This document shows, one piece after another, positions 33,548 through 42,173 of a DNA stretch of 56,730 bases. This stretch comes from an uncultured Lachnospiraceae bacterium (GTDB taxonomy: Bacteria; Bacillota; Clostridia; Lachnospirales; Lachnospiraceae): the NCBI GenBank assembly GCA_902790935.1, contig CADATP010000006.1:1-56730 (forward strand), written 5' to 3'. The notes beneath the pieces are model-generated. The model ran no database searches and was not told the DNA's origin. It worked only from the letters and a program-made list of their open reading frames with translations. Position 1 is the first letter of the stretch; each line of letters begins with the position of its first letter. A program made the translations under genes and the position numbers.

Positions 33548-34579
33548 ATGAGTTTCGAATTCATAAAAAAGCTGCCTACCCCCGATGAGATCAGGGAACA
33601 ATATCCGGTTCCGGAAGAGGTTTTAAAGATCAAGGCCAAAAGAGATGCCGAGATCAAGGATGTCATCACGGGAAAGAGCAACAAGTTTTTGGTTATTATC
33701 GGCCCCTGCTCTGCAGACAACGAGGAGTCCGTTTGCGACTATGTAAACCGTCTCGCAAGGGTTAATGAGCAGGTAAAGGATAAGCTTATACTTATCCCCA
33801 GAATCTACACCAACAAGCCCCGTACCAACGGTGGCGGTTACAAGGGAATGATCCACCAGCCCGATCCGGAAAAGGGTGTAGACTTTTTAGCCGGTCTTAT
33901 CGCTATCAGACATATGCACCTTCGTGCCGTTAAGGAAACAGGACTTAGTTCTGCAGACGAGATGCTTTATCCCGAGAACTGGAGATATCTCTCCGACCTT
34001 GTTTCCTACGTAGCTGTAGGTGCCCGTTCCGTTGAAGACCAGCAGCACAGACTTACCGTTTCAGGTTTCGATGTTCCCGCCGGAATGAAGAACCCCACAA
34101 GCGGTGACTTCTCTGTTATGCTCAATTCAGTATTTGCTGCCCAGCATCCTCATTCCTTTATCTATCGTGGATGGGAAGTAAATACCAGCGGAAACGAATT
34201 TGCACACACCATCCTTCGCGGTGCCACCAACAAGCACGGAAACAATACTCCCAACTACCACTACGAGGACCTTGTAAGACTCCTTGATATGTATAACAAG
34301 ATGGAGCTTAAGAATCCCGCATGCGTAGTTGATACAAACCATTCAAACTCCAATAAGCAGTTTGAACAGCAGGTTCGTATCGCAAAGGAAGTTATGCACA
34401 ACCGCAAGCTTAATCCCGACCTCGAAAAGCTCGTAAAGGGACTTATGATCGAGAGCTATATCGAAGAGGGCAGCCAGAAGATCGGCGAGCACATCTATGG
34501 AAAATCCATCACAGACCCCTGCCTTGGATGGGAAGCTTCCGAAAGACTTATCTACGATATCGCTGATTCTGTTATCTAA
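33548..34579 (+). CDS. aroF: 3-deoxy-7-phosphoheptulonate (DAHP) synthase, class I
   Basis: DAHP synthase condenses PEP and erythrose 4-phosphate, the first step of aromatic amino acid synthesis. The protein (343 aa) matches the AroF/G/H type: IGPCSADNEESVCDYVNRLA (about 51-70), PRIYTNKPRTNGGGYKGMIH (split as PRIYTNKPRTN, GGGYKGMIH), GARSVEDQQHR, AGMKNPTSGD, DTNHSNSNKQ and a C-terminal SYIEEGSQ. GAGG precedes the ATG. It is transcribed alone from a consensus promoter and ends in a strong terminator. The exact isoenzyme letter is arbitrary. Confidence 0.95.
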   Translation: MSFEFIKKLPTPDEIREQYPVPEEVLKIKAKRDAEIKDVITGKSNKFLVIIGPCSADNEESVCDYVNRLARVNEQVKDKLILIPRIYTNKPRTNGGGYKGMIHQPDPEKGVDFLAGLIAIRHMHLRAVKETGLSSADEMLYPENWRYLSDLVSYVAVGARSVEDQQHRLTVSGFDVPAGMKNPTSGDFSVMLNSVFAAQHPHSFIYRGWEVNTSGNEFAHTILRGATNKHGNNTPNYHYEDLVRLLDMYNKMELKNPACVVDTNHSNSNKQFEQQVRIAKEVMHNRKLNPDLEKLVKGLMIESYIEEGSQKIGEHIYGKSITDPCLGWEASERLIYDIADSVI

Positions 34580-34611
34580 GTTTAAGCAGTTTTTCAATGC
34601 AAAGATAAGGC

Positions 34612-34644
34612 AAGAGCCGATTCCAAAAGGAACCGGCTCTTTAT
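34612..34644 (+). terminator. intrinsic terminator after DAHP synthase
   Basis: AGAGCCG-A-TTCC and GGAA-C-CGGCTCT arms around AAAA, followed by TTATTT, lie 33 bases after the stop and before the convergent marR gene. Confidence 0.85.
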
Positions 34645-34696
34645 TTACGTTAATAAAAGTATTAAAAAGGTTGATTCTCGAAAAGGATCTGCAGCC

Positions 34697-35179
34697 CTAC
34701 TCCGTAATCCCGATCATCTTGCATGCCTCTTCGTCCATAATCTCTTCAAGGCTCTTGATACTTTCCACAAGCTGGATAAATCTGATATAGCCTATTCTCT
34801 TAACTACATTGTAGAGATAGTCATTCAGGATCTCCTGCTGTTCCTGCATAAGTCTGTGACCGGTTTCGGAAAGTCTGATGTAGGTACCCTTTCCGTCATG
34901 CTCCCAGTAGATATAGCCCTTAGTCTGAAGCCTCTTAACTGCATTTGATACTTGGCTGATGGTCATATTAAACTGCTCTGAAAGCTGTGTGAGGTAAATG
35001 GGCTCAGTGATGTGTTCTTCCGTGGTATTCCCGTATACCTTTTTTAAGGCCGTAAAATCGATCAAGGATATCTTCGAAAAGATCTTTTTCAAATGATCCG
35101 AGTCAATGGTGGACCTGATCTGTAGCATCTGATTCGCAAGTTTAACGAGGTCATCCTTTGTTACTTCATTTGTAGACAT
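34697..35179 (-). CDS. MarR-family transcriptional regulator
   Basis: The protein (160 aa) has a central winged helix (about 55-115) with YLTQLSEQFNMTISQVSNAV and the wing LQTKGYIYWEHDGKGTYIRL, flanked by helices that form the MarR dimer interface. GAGAGG precedes the ATG. It follows xerD by 71 bases on the same strand and converges on the DAHP synthase gene. No ligand or target can be assigned. Confidence 0.88.
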   Translation of the reverse strand: MSTNEVTKDDLVKLANQMLQIRSTIDSDHLKKIFSKISLIDFTALKKVYGNTTEEHITEPIYLTQLSEQFNMTISQVSNAVKRLQTKGYIYWEHDGKGTYIRLSETGHRLMQEQQEILNDYLYNVVKRIGYIRFIQLVESIKSLEEIMDEEACKMIGITE

Positions 35180-35250
35180 ATTTGCCCTCTCTTTCGCTTG
35201 TTTTGGATGTTATAGGTTTAAAAATATCGCGGTAAGTTATTCCCTACGGA

Positions 35251-36123
35251 TTATCCTCTGGGATGTGCCCCGCTGTATACTTTTCTAAGATCATTGTGGC
35301 CGAGAGATGCATAAACCTGGGTTGTATATACATCGGAGTGGCCAAGCATTTCCGACACGCTGTGTACATCGGCTCCTCCCGCCATCATATGGGCGGCGAA
35401 GGAATGGCGTAGAGTATGGGGTGTGATCTCCATCTCGATACCGGCCTTCTTGCCATAGGCTTTAATAAGCTTCCAAAAGCCCTGGCGGCTCATAGGATCG
35501 CCGAGGCAGCTGGGGAACAGTATATCGCTCTCATTTCCCTTAAGAAGCAGCTCTCTGCTCTCGGAAAGATAATTCACAAGAGCCTCTCTTGCATTGGATC
35601 CGAAAGGAATAACCCTTCCCTTACAGGTAAGGAGGTCCTTAGCAAGATCTACATCGCTTACTTTGAGTCCGATAAGTTCTGAAACTCTGATGCCGGTGGC
35701 ATACAGAAGTTCAAGCATAGCCTTGTCTCTGACTCCCTTAGGGTCAACGCTCTTAGGCTGGGCAAGAAGCTTTTTAACTTCTTCCTCAGACATTATCTCC
35801 GGAACGTGCTTTTCAATCTTGGGTGCCTGCAAACATTCCGATACGTCTGTATCTACAATATGCTCGTTATACAAGTAATGGAAAAAAGCATGAATAGAAG
35901 CAACATTTCTGGAAATAGTTGCTGCCTTGAAACTGCCGGCTTCCAAATATACGATGTAGGACTTAAGGTTGGCGGCAGATACCTGTCTGGCATCATGAAT
36001 CGCCAATCCGTTGCAATACTGCTGAAGTTTAACCAGATCGCGCTTGTATGATAAGCGAGTATTTTCGGACATCTTCTTTTCATCTTCCAGGTATGTCAAA
36101 AATGAGTCCAATTCGTCGTTCAT
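35251..36123 (-). CDS. xerD: tyrosine recombinase XerD
   Basis: XerD with XerC resolves chromosome dimers at dif. The protein (290 aa) has the N-terminal SAM-like DNA-binding domain (about 1-85) and the catalytic domain with Arg in ATGIRVSEL, HTLRHSFAAH, LGHSDVYTTQVYASL including the nucleophile Tyr, and the conserved Lys region. Length and sequence fit a housekeeping Xer rather than a mobile integrase, and no attachment sites or phage genes are nearby. AGGAG precedes both an ATG at 36123 and a GTG at 36126; either may be used. Confidence 0.9.
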   Translation of the reverse strand: MNDELDSFLTYLEDEKKMSENTRLSYKRDLVKLQQYCNGLAIHDARQVSAANLKSYIVYLEAGSFKAATISRNVASIHAFFHYLYNEHIVDTDVSECLQAPKIEKHVPEIMSEEEVKKLLAQPKSVDPKGVRDKAMLELLYATGIRVSELIGLKVSDVDLAKDLLTCKGRVIPFGSNAREALVNYLSESRELLLKGNESDILFPSCLGDPMSRQGFWKLIKAYGKKAGIEMEITPHTLRHSFAAHMMAGGADVHSVSEMLGHSDVYTTQVYASLGHNDLRKVYSGAHPRG

Positions 36124-36429
36124 CACATCTCTACTCCTTTGTCGCCTTAGTAATCCAAAGTTTGTAATAATTTCTCCAAGTGAAATTCAGAGATATTTTC
36201 AGGCGGCAAAGCCTATTATAAATATGATAATTTATAAAAGCAATGTGGCAATTTTCACTATAAAATTACTGAAATTTCTGCGTTTTTTCTACTTACACAA
36301 GATACTGGCACAAGTCATTTTATGTAACCCAAGATGTTGTCGAAACAAATGTTTGTGGGTAATAAATATGCCACAAAAATTTTTGATATATTAAAAATTT
36401 ATTACAAAATTATTTACAAATATTCCTGA
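36124..36429. other. AT-rich intergenic region between xerD and nudix gene
   Basis: This 306-bp gap has no gene. It holds the inverted repeat TTTGTGG-N12-CCACAAA (36352-36377), possibly a weak terminator for the nudix gene, and a small AGGC/GCCT hairpin near 36196-36209 in the presumed xerD leader. I looked for c-di-GMP, fluoride and preQ1 riboswitch signatures and did not find them. Confidence 0.5.
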
Positions 36430-36969
36430 TTATTTTTTGTATTTATATGCATATAGCATTATACCGCAGATTGTTTTTGAATCCTGGATCTTGTTTTCGT
36501 AGATCATAGATATAAGTTCTTCAAGGTCGTATGCATACACGTCAACGAACTCATCCTCGTCAAGGTCCTGGCCCTCACGTCTTTTCAGACCGGTAGCAAG
36601 ATAGATGTCTATCTTTTCGTTACAAAAAGCTACGGTTGTATAGATGGAAGTAAGAAACTCTGTCTTTTCGGCTATATAGCCTGTTTCTTCTCTAAGTTCT
36701 CTCACAGCCGCATCCATAGTAGGCTCGTCCCGGCCGTTTAACCCTCCGGCGGGGATTTCTATCGTCTCTCTTTCAAGGGCGTTTCTGTACTGTTTAACCA
36801 TAATAAGCTTGCCGTCTTCTCTTACTGCCACAACAGCGGCAGCCCCCTTATGGTCTATAAGGTCCCATTTAGCTATATTCCCGTTAGGAATCTGCATAGT
36901 GTCTCTGTAGTAATCAATAATAGCTCCCTTGGCTACAAGTTCTCTTCCGATTCTCTTTATTTCTTCCAT
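36430..36969 (-). CDS. Nudix hydrolase, ADP-ribose pyrophosphatase type
   Basis: The protein (179 aa) has the Nudix box, GGLNGRDEPTMD followed by AAVRELREETGYIA (about 91-116), with the REEXG catalytic core, and MVKQYRNALERETIEIPAGG just before it, the pattern of ADP-ribose pyrophosphatases (NudF). It hydrolyses ADP-ribose or similar dinucleotides. The ATG at 36969 has GGAGG upstream; the terminator of the aminotransferase gene sits just before it, so it has its own promoter or relies on readthrough. Confidence 0.9.
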   Translation of the reverse strand: MEEIKRIGRELVAKGAIIDYYRDTMQIPNGNIAKWDLIDHKGAAAVVAVREDGKLIMVKQYRNALERETIEIPAGGLNGRDEPTMDAAVRELREETGYIAEKTEFLTSIYTTVAFCNEKIDIYLATGLKRREGQDLDEDEFVDVYAYDLEELISMIYENKIQDSKTICGIMLYAYKYKK

Positions 36970-36980
36970 TTTTATCCTCC

Positions 36981-37011
36981 AAAAAAGCGGCTCCCTTAAG
37001 GGAACCGCTTT
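36981..37011 (-). terminator. intrinsic terminator after aminotransferase
   Basis: On the minus strand AAAGCGGTTCCC and GGGAGCCGCTTT arms around TTAA, followed by a T-run, 5 bases after the aminotransferase stop. Confidence 0.88.
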
Positions 37012-37015
37012 AATT

Positions 37016-38308
37016 CTACTTGCTTTCCAATATTTTTTCAACACTGACCAGTTTTACGCAAAGGACAAAGAGGTCAGTCGCCTGAGCCATCTCTTCCGGT
37101 GAAGGGAAGGAAGGGGCGATTCTGATATTTTTATCCTCAGGATCTTTACCGTAAGGGAATGTAGCTCCGGCTCCGGTAAGAACAACTCCCGCTTCCTTAC
37201 ACTTGGCAACGATTGCCTTTGCGCATCCCGGAAGGGAATCAAAGGATATGAAGTATCCTCCGTTGGGATTAGTCCAGGTTCCGATTTCAAGTCCGCCGAG
37301 TTCCTTTTCAAGTACTCCTTCAACTGCAAGGAACTTAGGTCTCATCGATTCGGCATGCTTCATCATATGAGCCTTTACTCCGTCAAAATTCTTAAAGAAC
37401 TTAACATGTCTTAACTGATTCACCTTATCGTATCCGATAGTCTGAACCGTCATAGACTTCTTGATCCATGCAAGGTTATCGGGAGATGATGCTACCGCTG
37501 AAATTCCGCCTCCGGCGTAGGTAACCTTTGAGGTAGAAGCAAACTCATATACCATATCAGGGTTTCCGCACTTCGCGCACTCATCAAGGATGTTCAGGAT
37601 ATTATCCTGCTTATCGGGCTCCTCGTAGAGATGGTGAATGGCGTATGCATTATCCCAGAATATCCTGAAATCCTTAGCTGCAGGCTTCAAAGCAGCAAAG
37701 CGTTTTACTGTCTCATCGCTGTAGCTATAGCCTTGGGGATTTGAATACTTTGGAACACACCAGATTCCCTTTACAGTTTCGTCGTTATTTACATACTTCT
37801 CGACCATATCCATATCGGGTCCTTCGGGGGACATGGGAACAGTGATCATCTCAACGCCAAAGAACTCGGTTATGCGGAAGTGTCTGTCGTATCCCGGTGC
37901 GGGGCAGAGGAACTTAACCTTATCAAGCTTACACCAGGGAGTATTTCCGTTAACACCGTGTGTAAAAGATCTTGACACGGTATCGTACATTATATTAAGA
38001 CTTGCATTTCCGCAGACAATAACAGACTCGGGGCTGACATCCATAATCTGTGCCATAAGCTCCTTTGCTTCGGGAATACCGTCGAGAACGCCATAGTTTC
38101 TCGTATCGGTACCATCCTGTGCCTTTAAAGTGTCTTCGGATGAAAGTGCATCAAGAAATCCTTTAGAAAGATCAAGCTGTGCGGGGCTGGGCTTTCCTCT
38201 CGACATATCGAGCTTAAGTCCCTTTCCTTTTGCGTCCTCGTAAGCCTTTTCAAGCTCTGCTTTAAGAGTAAGCAGTTCTTCGCGAGTCATTTCCTTGTAA
38301 GCCTTCAT
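37016..38308 (-). CDS. PLP-dependent aminotransferase (aspartate aminotransferase subgroup Ic type)
   Basis: The protein (430 aa) belongs to fold type I aminotransferases. LDMSRGKPSPAQLDLS near residue 33 and NYGVLDGIPEAKELMA are features I associate with the subgroup Ic aspartate aminotransferase family (PF12897). The PLP lysine lies in FASTSKVTYAGGGIS (about 254-268), and the FWDNAYAIHHL segment carries the Asp/Tyr ring contacts. It probably makes aspartate or a related amino acid. The ATG at 38308 has GGAG 9 bases upstream. A perfect 16-bp palindrome (38335-38350) 27 bases before the ATG suggests repressor control. Confidence 0.88.
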   Translation of the reverse strand: MKAYKEMTREELLTLKAELEKAYEDAKGKGLKLDMSRGKPSPAQLDLSKGFLDALSSEDTLKAQDGTDTRNYGVLDGIPEAKELMAQIMDVSPESVIVCGNASLNIMYDTVSRSFTHGVNGNTPWCKLDKVKFLCPAPGYDRHFRITEFFGVEMITVPMSPEGPDMDMVEKYVNNDETVKGIWCVPKYSNPQGYSYSDETVKRFAALKPAAKDFRIFWDNAYAIHHLYEEPDKQDNILNILDECAKCGNPDMVYEFASTSKVTYAGGGISAVASSPDNLAWIKKSMTVQTIGYDKVNQLRHVKFFKNFDGVKAHMMKHAESMRPKFLAVEGVLEKELGGLEIGTWTNPNGGYFISFDSLPGCAKAIVAKCKEAGVVLTGAGATFPYGKDPEDKNIRIAPSFPSPEEMAQATDLFVLCVKLVSVEKILESK

Positions 38309-38334
38309 TACAAATCTCCAATCCTTGTTGTCTC

Positions 38335-38350
38335 TGATTGTATACAATCA
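38335..38350. promoter_or_regulatory. 16-bp palindromic operator, GntR-like
   Basis: TGATTGTATACAATCA is a perfect palindrome with the TTGTATACAA core typical of GntR-family (FCD type) operators. It lies 27 bases before the aminotransferase ATG, likely at or just past the transcription start. No GntR gene is in the window. Confidence 0.6.
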
Positions 38351-38413
38351 TACAAATATACATCTTGCTTATAATACAATAAGTTAGCAAATCCTTCAAT
38401 AGGCAATATTTAA

Positions 38414-38448
38414 CAAAAAAATGCCACTACCCGAAGGTAATGGCATTT
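38414..38448 (-). terminator. intrinsic terminator after RNase Y
   Basis: On the minus strand ATGCCATTACC and GGTAGTGGCAT-type arms around a TTCGG loop, followed by seven T bases. It is 42 bases past the rny stop. Confidence 0.88.
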
Positions 38449-38489
38449 ATTTTGCTTTAAGTAATGTTTTTCGAAACCGGAATTATGAT

Positions 38490-40058
38490 TTATTTAGCGT
38501 AATCTGTCACGCGACTCTCGCGGATAACATTAACCTTAATCTGTCCGGGATACTTCATTTCAGCCTCAATCTGTTTAGAAATATCGTGAGCAAGAAGTAC
38601 CATATCGGTATCTGAAATCTGCTCGGGGACAACCATAACTCGAACTTCTCGTCCTGCCTGAATAGCAAAAGACTTTTCTACCCCTTTGAAATTGTTGGAA
38701 ATATCTTCCAGCTGTTTTAAACGGCTGGTGTAAATCTCGAGAGTCTCTCTGCGAGCTCCCGGTCTGGCTGCGGAGATTGTATCCGCTGCCTGAACGATGC
38801 ATGCAATAAGTGAAGTAGCTTCTACATCGCCGTGATGTGATTCAACGGCATTAATGACAACTGCGTTTTCCTTATACTTGCGGCACAGATCAGCTCCAAG
38901 CTGTACATGAGATCCTTCCATCTCATGGTCAACCGCTTTACCGATATCATGCAAGAGTCCGGCGCGTTTAGCAAGTCTGACATCAAGTCCCAGTTCAGAA
39001 GCAAGTAATCCTGAAAGGTGAGCTACTTCGATGGAATGCTTAAGAGCATTCTGACCGTAGCTTGTACGATACTTCATACGGCCAAGTAATTTGACGAGTT
39101 CAGGATGCAGGCCGTGCACTCCAACTTCCAGTACGGCTGCTTCACCTTCTTCTTTAATGGTCTGGTCAACTTCCTTTTGAGCCTTCTCAACCATTTCTTC
39201 GATTCTCGCAGGATGGATTCTTCCATCCACAATGAGTTTCTCGAGCGCAATCCTTGCAACCTCACGGCGCACAGGATCGAATGCGGAAAGTACGACTGCT
39301 TCCGGAGTATCATCAATGATAAGCTCAACCCCGGTCAAGGTTTCGAGCGTACGGATATTTCTACCCTCTCTACCGATAATACGTCCCTTCATCTCGTCGT
39401 TAGGAAGCTGGACTACTGAGATAGTTGTCTCTGAAACATGATCAGCTGCACATCTCTGAATTGCGGTAACAACATACTCTTTAGCCTTCTTGTCCGCCTC
39501 TTCCTTTGCCCTGTTCTCCATTTCCTTGATCATCAGGGCTTCGTCATGTCTGACTTCATCTTCAACAATTTTCAACAAGTACTCTTTTGCTTGTTCAGAG
39601 GTTAATCCGGAAATTCTTTCCAGTTCCTGTAGTCTCTGCTCGTTAAGCTTAGAGATTTCCTCCTTCATCTTAGAAAGATTCTCTTCTCTCGCTGCGAGGC
39701 TTTGCTCACGACGCTCGAGAGCGTCTGTTTTCTTATCAATCGCTTCTTCCTTCTGCTGAATCCTGTGCTCGCTCTTGGAAACTTCAGCGCGACGTTCTTT
39801 AACTTCGCGATCGGTTTCGTTCTTAATACGAATGGATTCCTCCTTCGCTTTAAGAGCAGCTTCTCTCTTGTCGGACTCCGCAGTTTTTAAGGCTTCATCA
39901 ATTATCTCTCTGGCTTTGTCCTCAGCAGAACCGATTGTTTTCGCTGCTGATTTCTTGAGGGTGTTGGACGTTATAAGTACTGCCAAAACGGCGGTAATTA
40001 ATATAGCACCAGCGAGGATCCCGATGAATGCGACCATAGGAATTGGTGGCATAGGCAT
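38490..40058 (-). CDS. rny: ribonuclease Y
   Basis: RNase Y is the membrane-anchored endoribonuclease that initiates mRNA decay in Firmicutes. The protein (522 aa) has an N-terminal membrane helix (about 8-30), a long charged coiled coil (about 35-200), a KH domain (about 213-275 with [15 protein letters not shown]) and an HD domain (about 335-430 with [22 protein letters not shown]). It has a consensus-like promoter at 40104-40132. Its GGAGG ribosome site lies in a small hairpin (AGGAG-GTG-CTCCT, 40062-40074). The gene follows recX by 105 bases. Confidence 0.96.
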   Translation of the reverse strand: MPMPPIPMVAFIGILAGAILITAVLAVLITSNTLKKSAAKTIGSAEDKAREIIDEALKTAESDKREAALKAKEESIRIKNETDREVKERRAEVSKSEHRIQQKEEAIDKKTDALERREQSLAAREENLSKMKEEISKLNEQRLQELERISGLTSEQAKEYLLKIVEDEVRHDEALMIKEMENRAKEEADKKAKEYVVTAIQRCAADHVSETTISVVQLPNDEMKGRIIGREGRNIRTLETLTGVELIIDDTPEAVVLSAFDPVRREVARIALEKLIVDGRIHPARIEEMVEKAQKEVDQTIKEEGEAAVLEVGVHGLHPELVKLLGRMKYRTSYGQNALKHSIEVAHLSGLLASELGLDVRLAKRAGLLHDIGKAVDHEMEGSHVQLGADLCRKYKENAVVINAVESHHGDVEATSLIACIVQAADTISAARPGARRETLEIYTSRLKQLEDISNNFKGVEKSFAIQAGREVRVMVVPEQISDTDMVLLAHDISKQIEAEMKYPGQIKVNVIRESRVTDYAK

Positions 40059-40061
40059 TAC

Positions 40062-40074
40062 AGGAGCACCTCCT
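40062..40074 (-). promoter_or_regulatory. small hairpin covering the rny ribosome site
   Basis: AGGAG-GTG-CTCCT is a perfect 5-bp hairpin whose 5' arm is the ribosome binding site of rny. It is short, so its effect on translation is uncertain. Confidence 0.45.
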
Positions 40075-40103
40075 TATTTAATTTTCATAGTACAACATTT
40101 ATT

Positions 40104-40132
40104 ATATTAATGTTTTGAGGGAATAATGTCAA
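40104..40132 (-). promoter_or_regulatory. sigma-A promoter for rny
   Basis: On the minus strand a perfect TTGACA (40132-40127) and TAATAT (40109-40104) are separated by 17 bases. An AACATT/AATGTT inverted repeat surrounds the -10. Confidence 0.85.
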
Positions 40133-40163
40133 CCCCAAATAACCGGCGTAATATTATCGGATT

Positions 40164-40787
40164 TCAGAAGGAATCCCAATCGCCAAGGGCTTTTCTGACA
40201 GTTTCGGAGGAATATCCTTTTGATGCAAGATATGCAAATTGTTTTGCAAACTCTTTTCGGTCATTGCATGTCAAAGGGTCAAATTTTCTTTTTCTCAAAA
40301 GATTTTTAATCTGCTCCGTCTCGTCCTGTATAAAGCCCTCATCAGAGCAAGCCTCAAAAGCCTCGCGGATTGTTTCGGAAGATATTCCTTTTCTTTGGAG
40401 GTCCTGTTTAATACGCATACGGCTCTTGTCCGAAAGGTGTACCCGTATGTACTCCTCGGAAAGCCTCTTATCGTCAAGATATCCGTAGGAAGAGACATAG
40501 CTTATGGCACCGGCTATTATCTCCTCGGGATAGAAGCCCTCTCTTAATTTGTCTTCAAGCTGTTTTATGGAATATGTACGGCTCTTTAAAAGATTCATAG
40601 CCCGCAACTTCGCTCTCTTAGGAAGAAGAGTATTTACTATTTCAATATAATCTTTTTCGGAAAGTTCCTCGCCCTCCCGGATATTAAAACGGCGAAGTTC
40701 GCCTTTGTAAAGGACAAAGGCGAACTCCTCATCAAGCCATACTCGGCTTCTTTTTTTATCCAGAGGCAGAATCTTTGTAACCTGCAT
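40164..40787 (-). CDS. recX: RecX regulator of RecA
   Basis: RecX binds along RecA filaments and limits their activity. The protein (207 aa) has the three-helix repeats of the family, for example KLRAMNLLKSRTYSIKQLED, REGFYPEEIIAGAISYVSSY GYLDDKRL (two pieces) and SRMRIKQDLQRKGISSETIREA, and ends with a third RecX module. The ATG at 40787 follows the recA stop by 4 bases, with GAGGA overlapping the recA end, so the two genes are co-translated. An open frame extends 31 codons further upstream, overlapping recA, but lacks a ribosome site. Confidence 0.92.
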   Translation of the reverse strand: MQVTKILPLDKKRSRVWLDEEFAFVLYKGELRRFNIREGEELSEKDYIEIVNTLLPKRAKLRAMNLLKSRTYSIKQLEDKLREGFYPEEIIAGAISYVSSYGYLDDKRLSEEYIRVHLSDKSRMRIKQDLQRKGISSETIREAFEACSDEGFIQDETEQIKNLLRKRKFDPLTCNDRKEFAKQFAYLASKGYSSETVRKALGDWDSF

Positions 40788-40791
40788 CAGA

Positions 40792-41871
40792 TCAATCCTC
40801 GGTATTCTTTTCCTTTGATGCTCTTCCGGAGGTCTTAACGGGCGCCTCGTCAGGAGCTTCAGCGGCAGCTGAGGTGCCATTTAATCCGTAATGAGCACGT
40901 ACCTTAGCTTCTATCTCTCCGCAGATAGCGGGGTTATCCTTAAGGAACTGCTTTGCATTCTCACGTCCCTGTCCGATCTTGTCTCCGTTATAGGCATACC
41001 ATGCACCTGATTTAACAATAATATCCGCATCGGCAGCCTTATCGAGAATATCTCCCGCAACGGATATACCCTCACCGAACATAATATCAAACTCAGCTTC
41101 CTTGAAAGGAGGCGCTACTTTGTTCTTAACGACTTTAACTCTGGTTCTGTTACCGATAACTTCTCCGCCCTGCTTGATAGATTCGATACGTCTTACATCG
41201 AGTCTTACAGAGGAGTAGAATTTAAGAGCACGTCCACCTGTAGTTGTCTCGGGGTTTCCGAACATAACACCTACCTTCTCACGAAGCTGGTTGATAAATA
41301 CAACTACGCAGTTTGACTTGCTGATAACAGCGGTAAGCTTTCTGAGCGCCTGGGACATAAGCCTTGCCTGAAGGCCTACATGGGAATCTCCCATATCACC
41401 GTCGATCTCGGCCTTGGGAACAAGGGCAGCAACAGAGTCAACTACTACAATATCTACAGCACCGGAGCGAACCATCGTCTCAGCGATCTCAAGCGCCTGC
41501 TCACCGTTGTCAGGCTGGGAAATATAGAGGTTATCGATATCTACGCCGATATTCTTTGCATACACGGGATCGAGGGCATGCTCTGCATCGATAAATCCGG
41601 CGATTCCGCCTCTTTTTTGTACTTCAGCTATCATATGAAGAGTAACGGTAGTCTTACCACTTGATTCGGGACCATAGATCTCTACGATCCTTCCCTTAGG
41701 TATTCCTCCGAGTCCAAGGGCGATGTCAAGGCTTATGGAACCGGTGGGGATGGTCTCAACGGACATCTGCGCGTTGGGATCTCCGAGTCTCATAACCGTT
41801 CCTTTTCCGTACTGCTTTTCAATCTGGCTCAGAGCCGCTTCAAGTGCTTTTTTCTTCTCTTCGTTTTCCAT
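40792..41871 (-). CDS. recA: recombinase RecA
   Basis: RecA forms filaments on single-stranded DNA, drives homologous pairing and triggers LexA cleavage. The protein (359 aa) has Walker [10 protein letters not shown] (about 67-75), [37 protein letters not shown] (about 141-160), and the L2 loop region [20 protein letters not shown]. The ATG at 41871 has AAGGAG upstream. It sits under a sigma-A promoter with two LexA boxes and is followed by recX. Confidence 0.98.
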   Translation of the reverse strand: MENEEKKKALEAALSQIEKQYGKGTVMRLGDPNAQMSVETIPTGSISLDIALGLGGIPKGRIVEIYGPESSGKTTVTLHMIAEVQKRGGIAGFIDAEHALDPVYAKNIGVDIDNLYISQPDNGEQALEIAETMVRSGAVDIVVVDSVAALVPKAEIDGDMGDSHVGLQARLMSQALRKLTAVISKSNCVVVFINQLREKVGVMFGNPETTTGGRALKFYSSVRLDVRRIESIKQGGEVIGNRTRVKVVKNKVAPPFKEAEFDIMFGEGISVAGDILDKAADADIIVKSGAWYAYNGDKIGQGRENAKQFLKDNPAICGEIEAKVRAHYGLNGTSAAAEAPDEAPVKTSGRASKEKNTED

Positions 41872-41888
41872 TATATAATCTCCTTTTG

Positions 41889-41902
41889 AGAACGAATGTT
41901 CG
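41889..41902 (-). promoter_or_regulatory. LexA (SOS) box 2 of recA
   Basis: On the minus strand CGAACATTCGTTCT matches the Firmicutes box CGAACRNRYGTTYC at 12 of 14 positions and is a perfect GAAC-N4-GTTC palindrome. It lies just downstream of the -10, near the transcription start. Confidence 0.85.
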
Positions 41903-41914
41903 CTTTCTTGTATC

Positions 41915-41943
41915 AGAATAAAACATCCGTTCGATTTTGTCAA
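41915..41943 (-). promoter_or_regulatory. sigma-A promoter for recA
   Basis: On the minus strand a perfect TTGACA (41943-41938) and TATTCT (41920-41915) are spaced 17 bases. A LexA box fills the spacer. Confidence 0.85.
41920..41933 (-). promoter_or_regulatory. LexA (SOS) box 1 of recA
   Basis: On the minus strand CGAACGGATGTTTT matches CGAACRNRYGTTYC at 13 of 14 positions. It lies between the -35 and -10 elements, the ideal repression site. Confidence 0.85.
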
Positions 41944-42101
41944 CCGAATTAATCAAAATTCGGGCCTGTTTCAATCACATTTTTAATTTATCATATTTTA
42001 GGGGTAATAAAAGTCACTTTATCGGCATATAAGCCGAAATCTTGAATTTTGAACTGTATGATTTCAAATATTGAAAATTCTTCCGCATGGGTAAAATAAC
42101 A

Positions 42102-42130
42102 CAGAGGGCTCACAAACGCAAGCCCTCTGC
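42102..42130 (-). terminator. intrinsic terminator after cinA
   Basis: AGAGGGCT and AGCCCTCT arms (flanked by further pairing) around a 10-base loop, followed on the minus strand by GTGTTATTTT, about 45 bases past the cinA stop. Confidence 0.75.
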
Positions 42131-42173
42131 AAATAATTTATATATTTTTTCGAAAAACGAAAACTCCGAAAGA

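Noticed and set aside
35251-36123. xerD as a phage or integrative-element integrase
   Set aside because: Length, motifs and housekeeping surroundings fit chromosomal XerD; no attachment repeats or phage genes are near.
36124-36429. c-di-GMP, fluoride or other riboswitch in the 306-bp gap upstream of xerD
   Set aside because: Only a short AGGC/GCCT hairpin and an AT-rich inverted repeat are seen; conserved riboswitch cores are missing.
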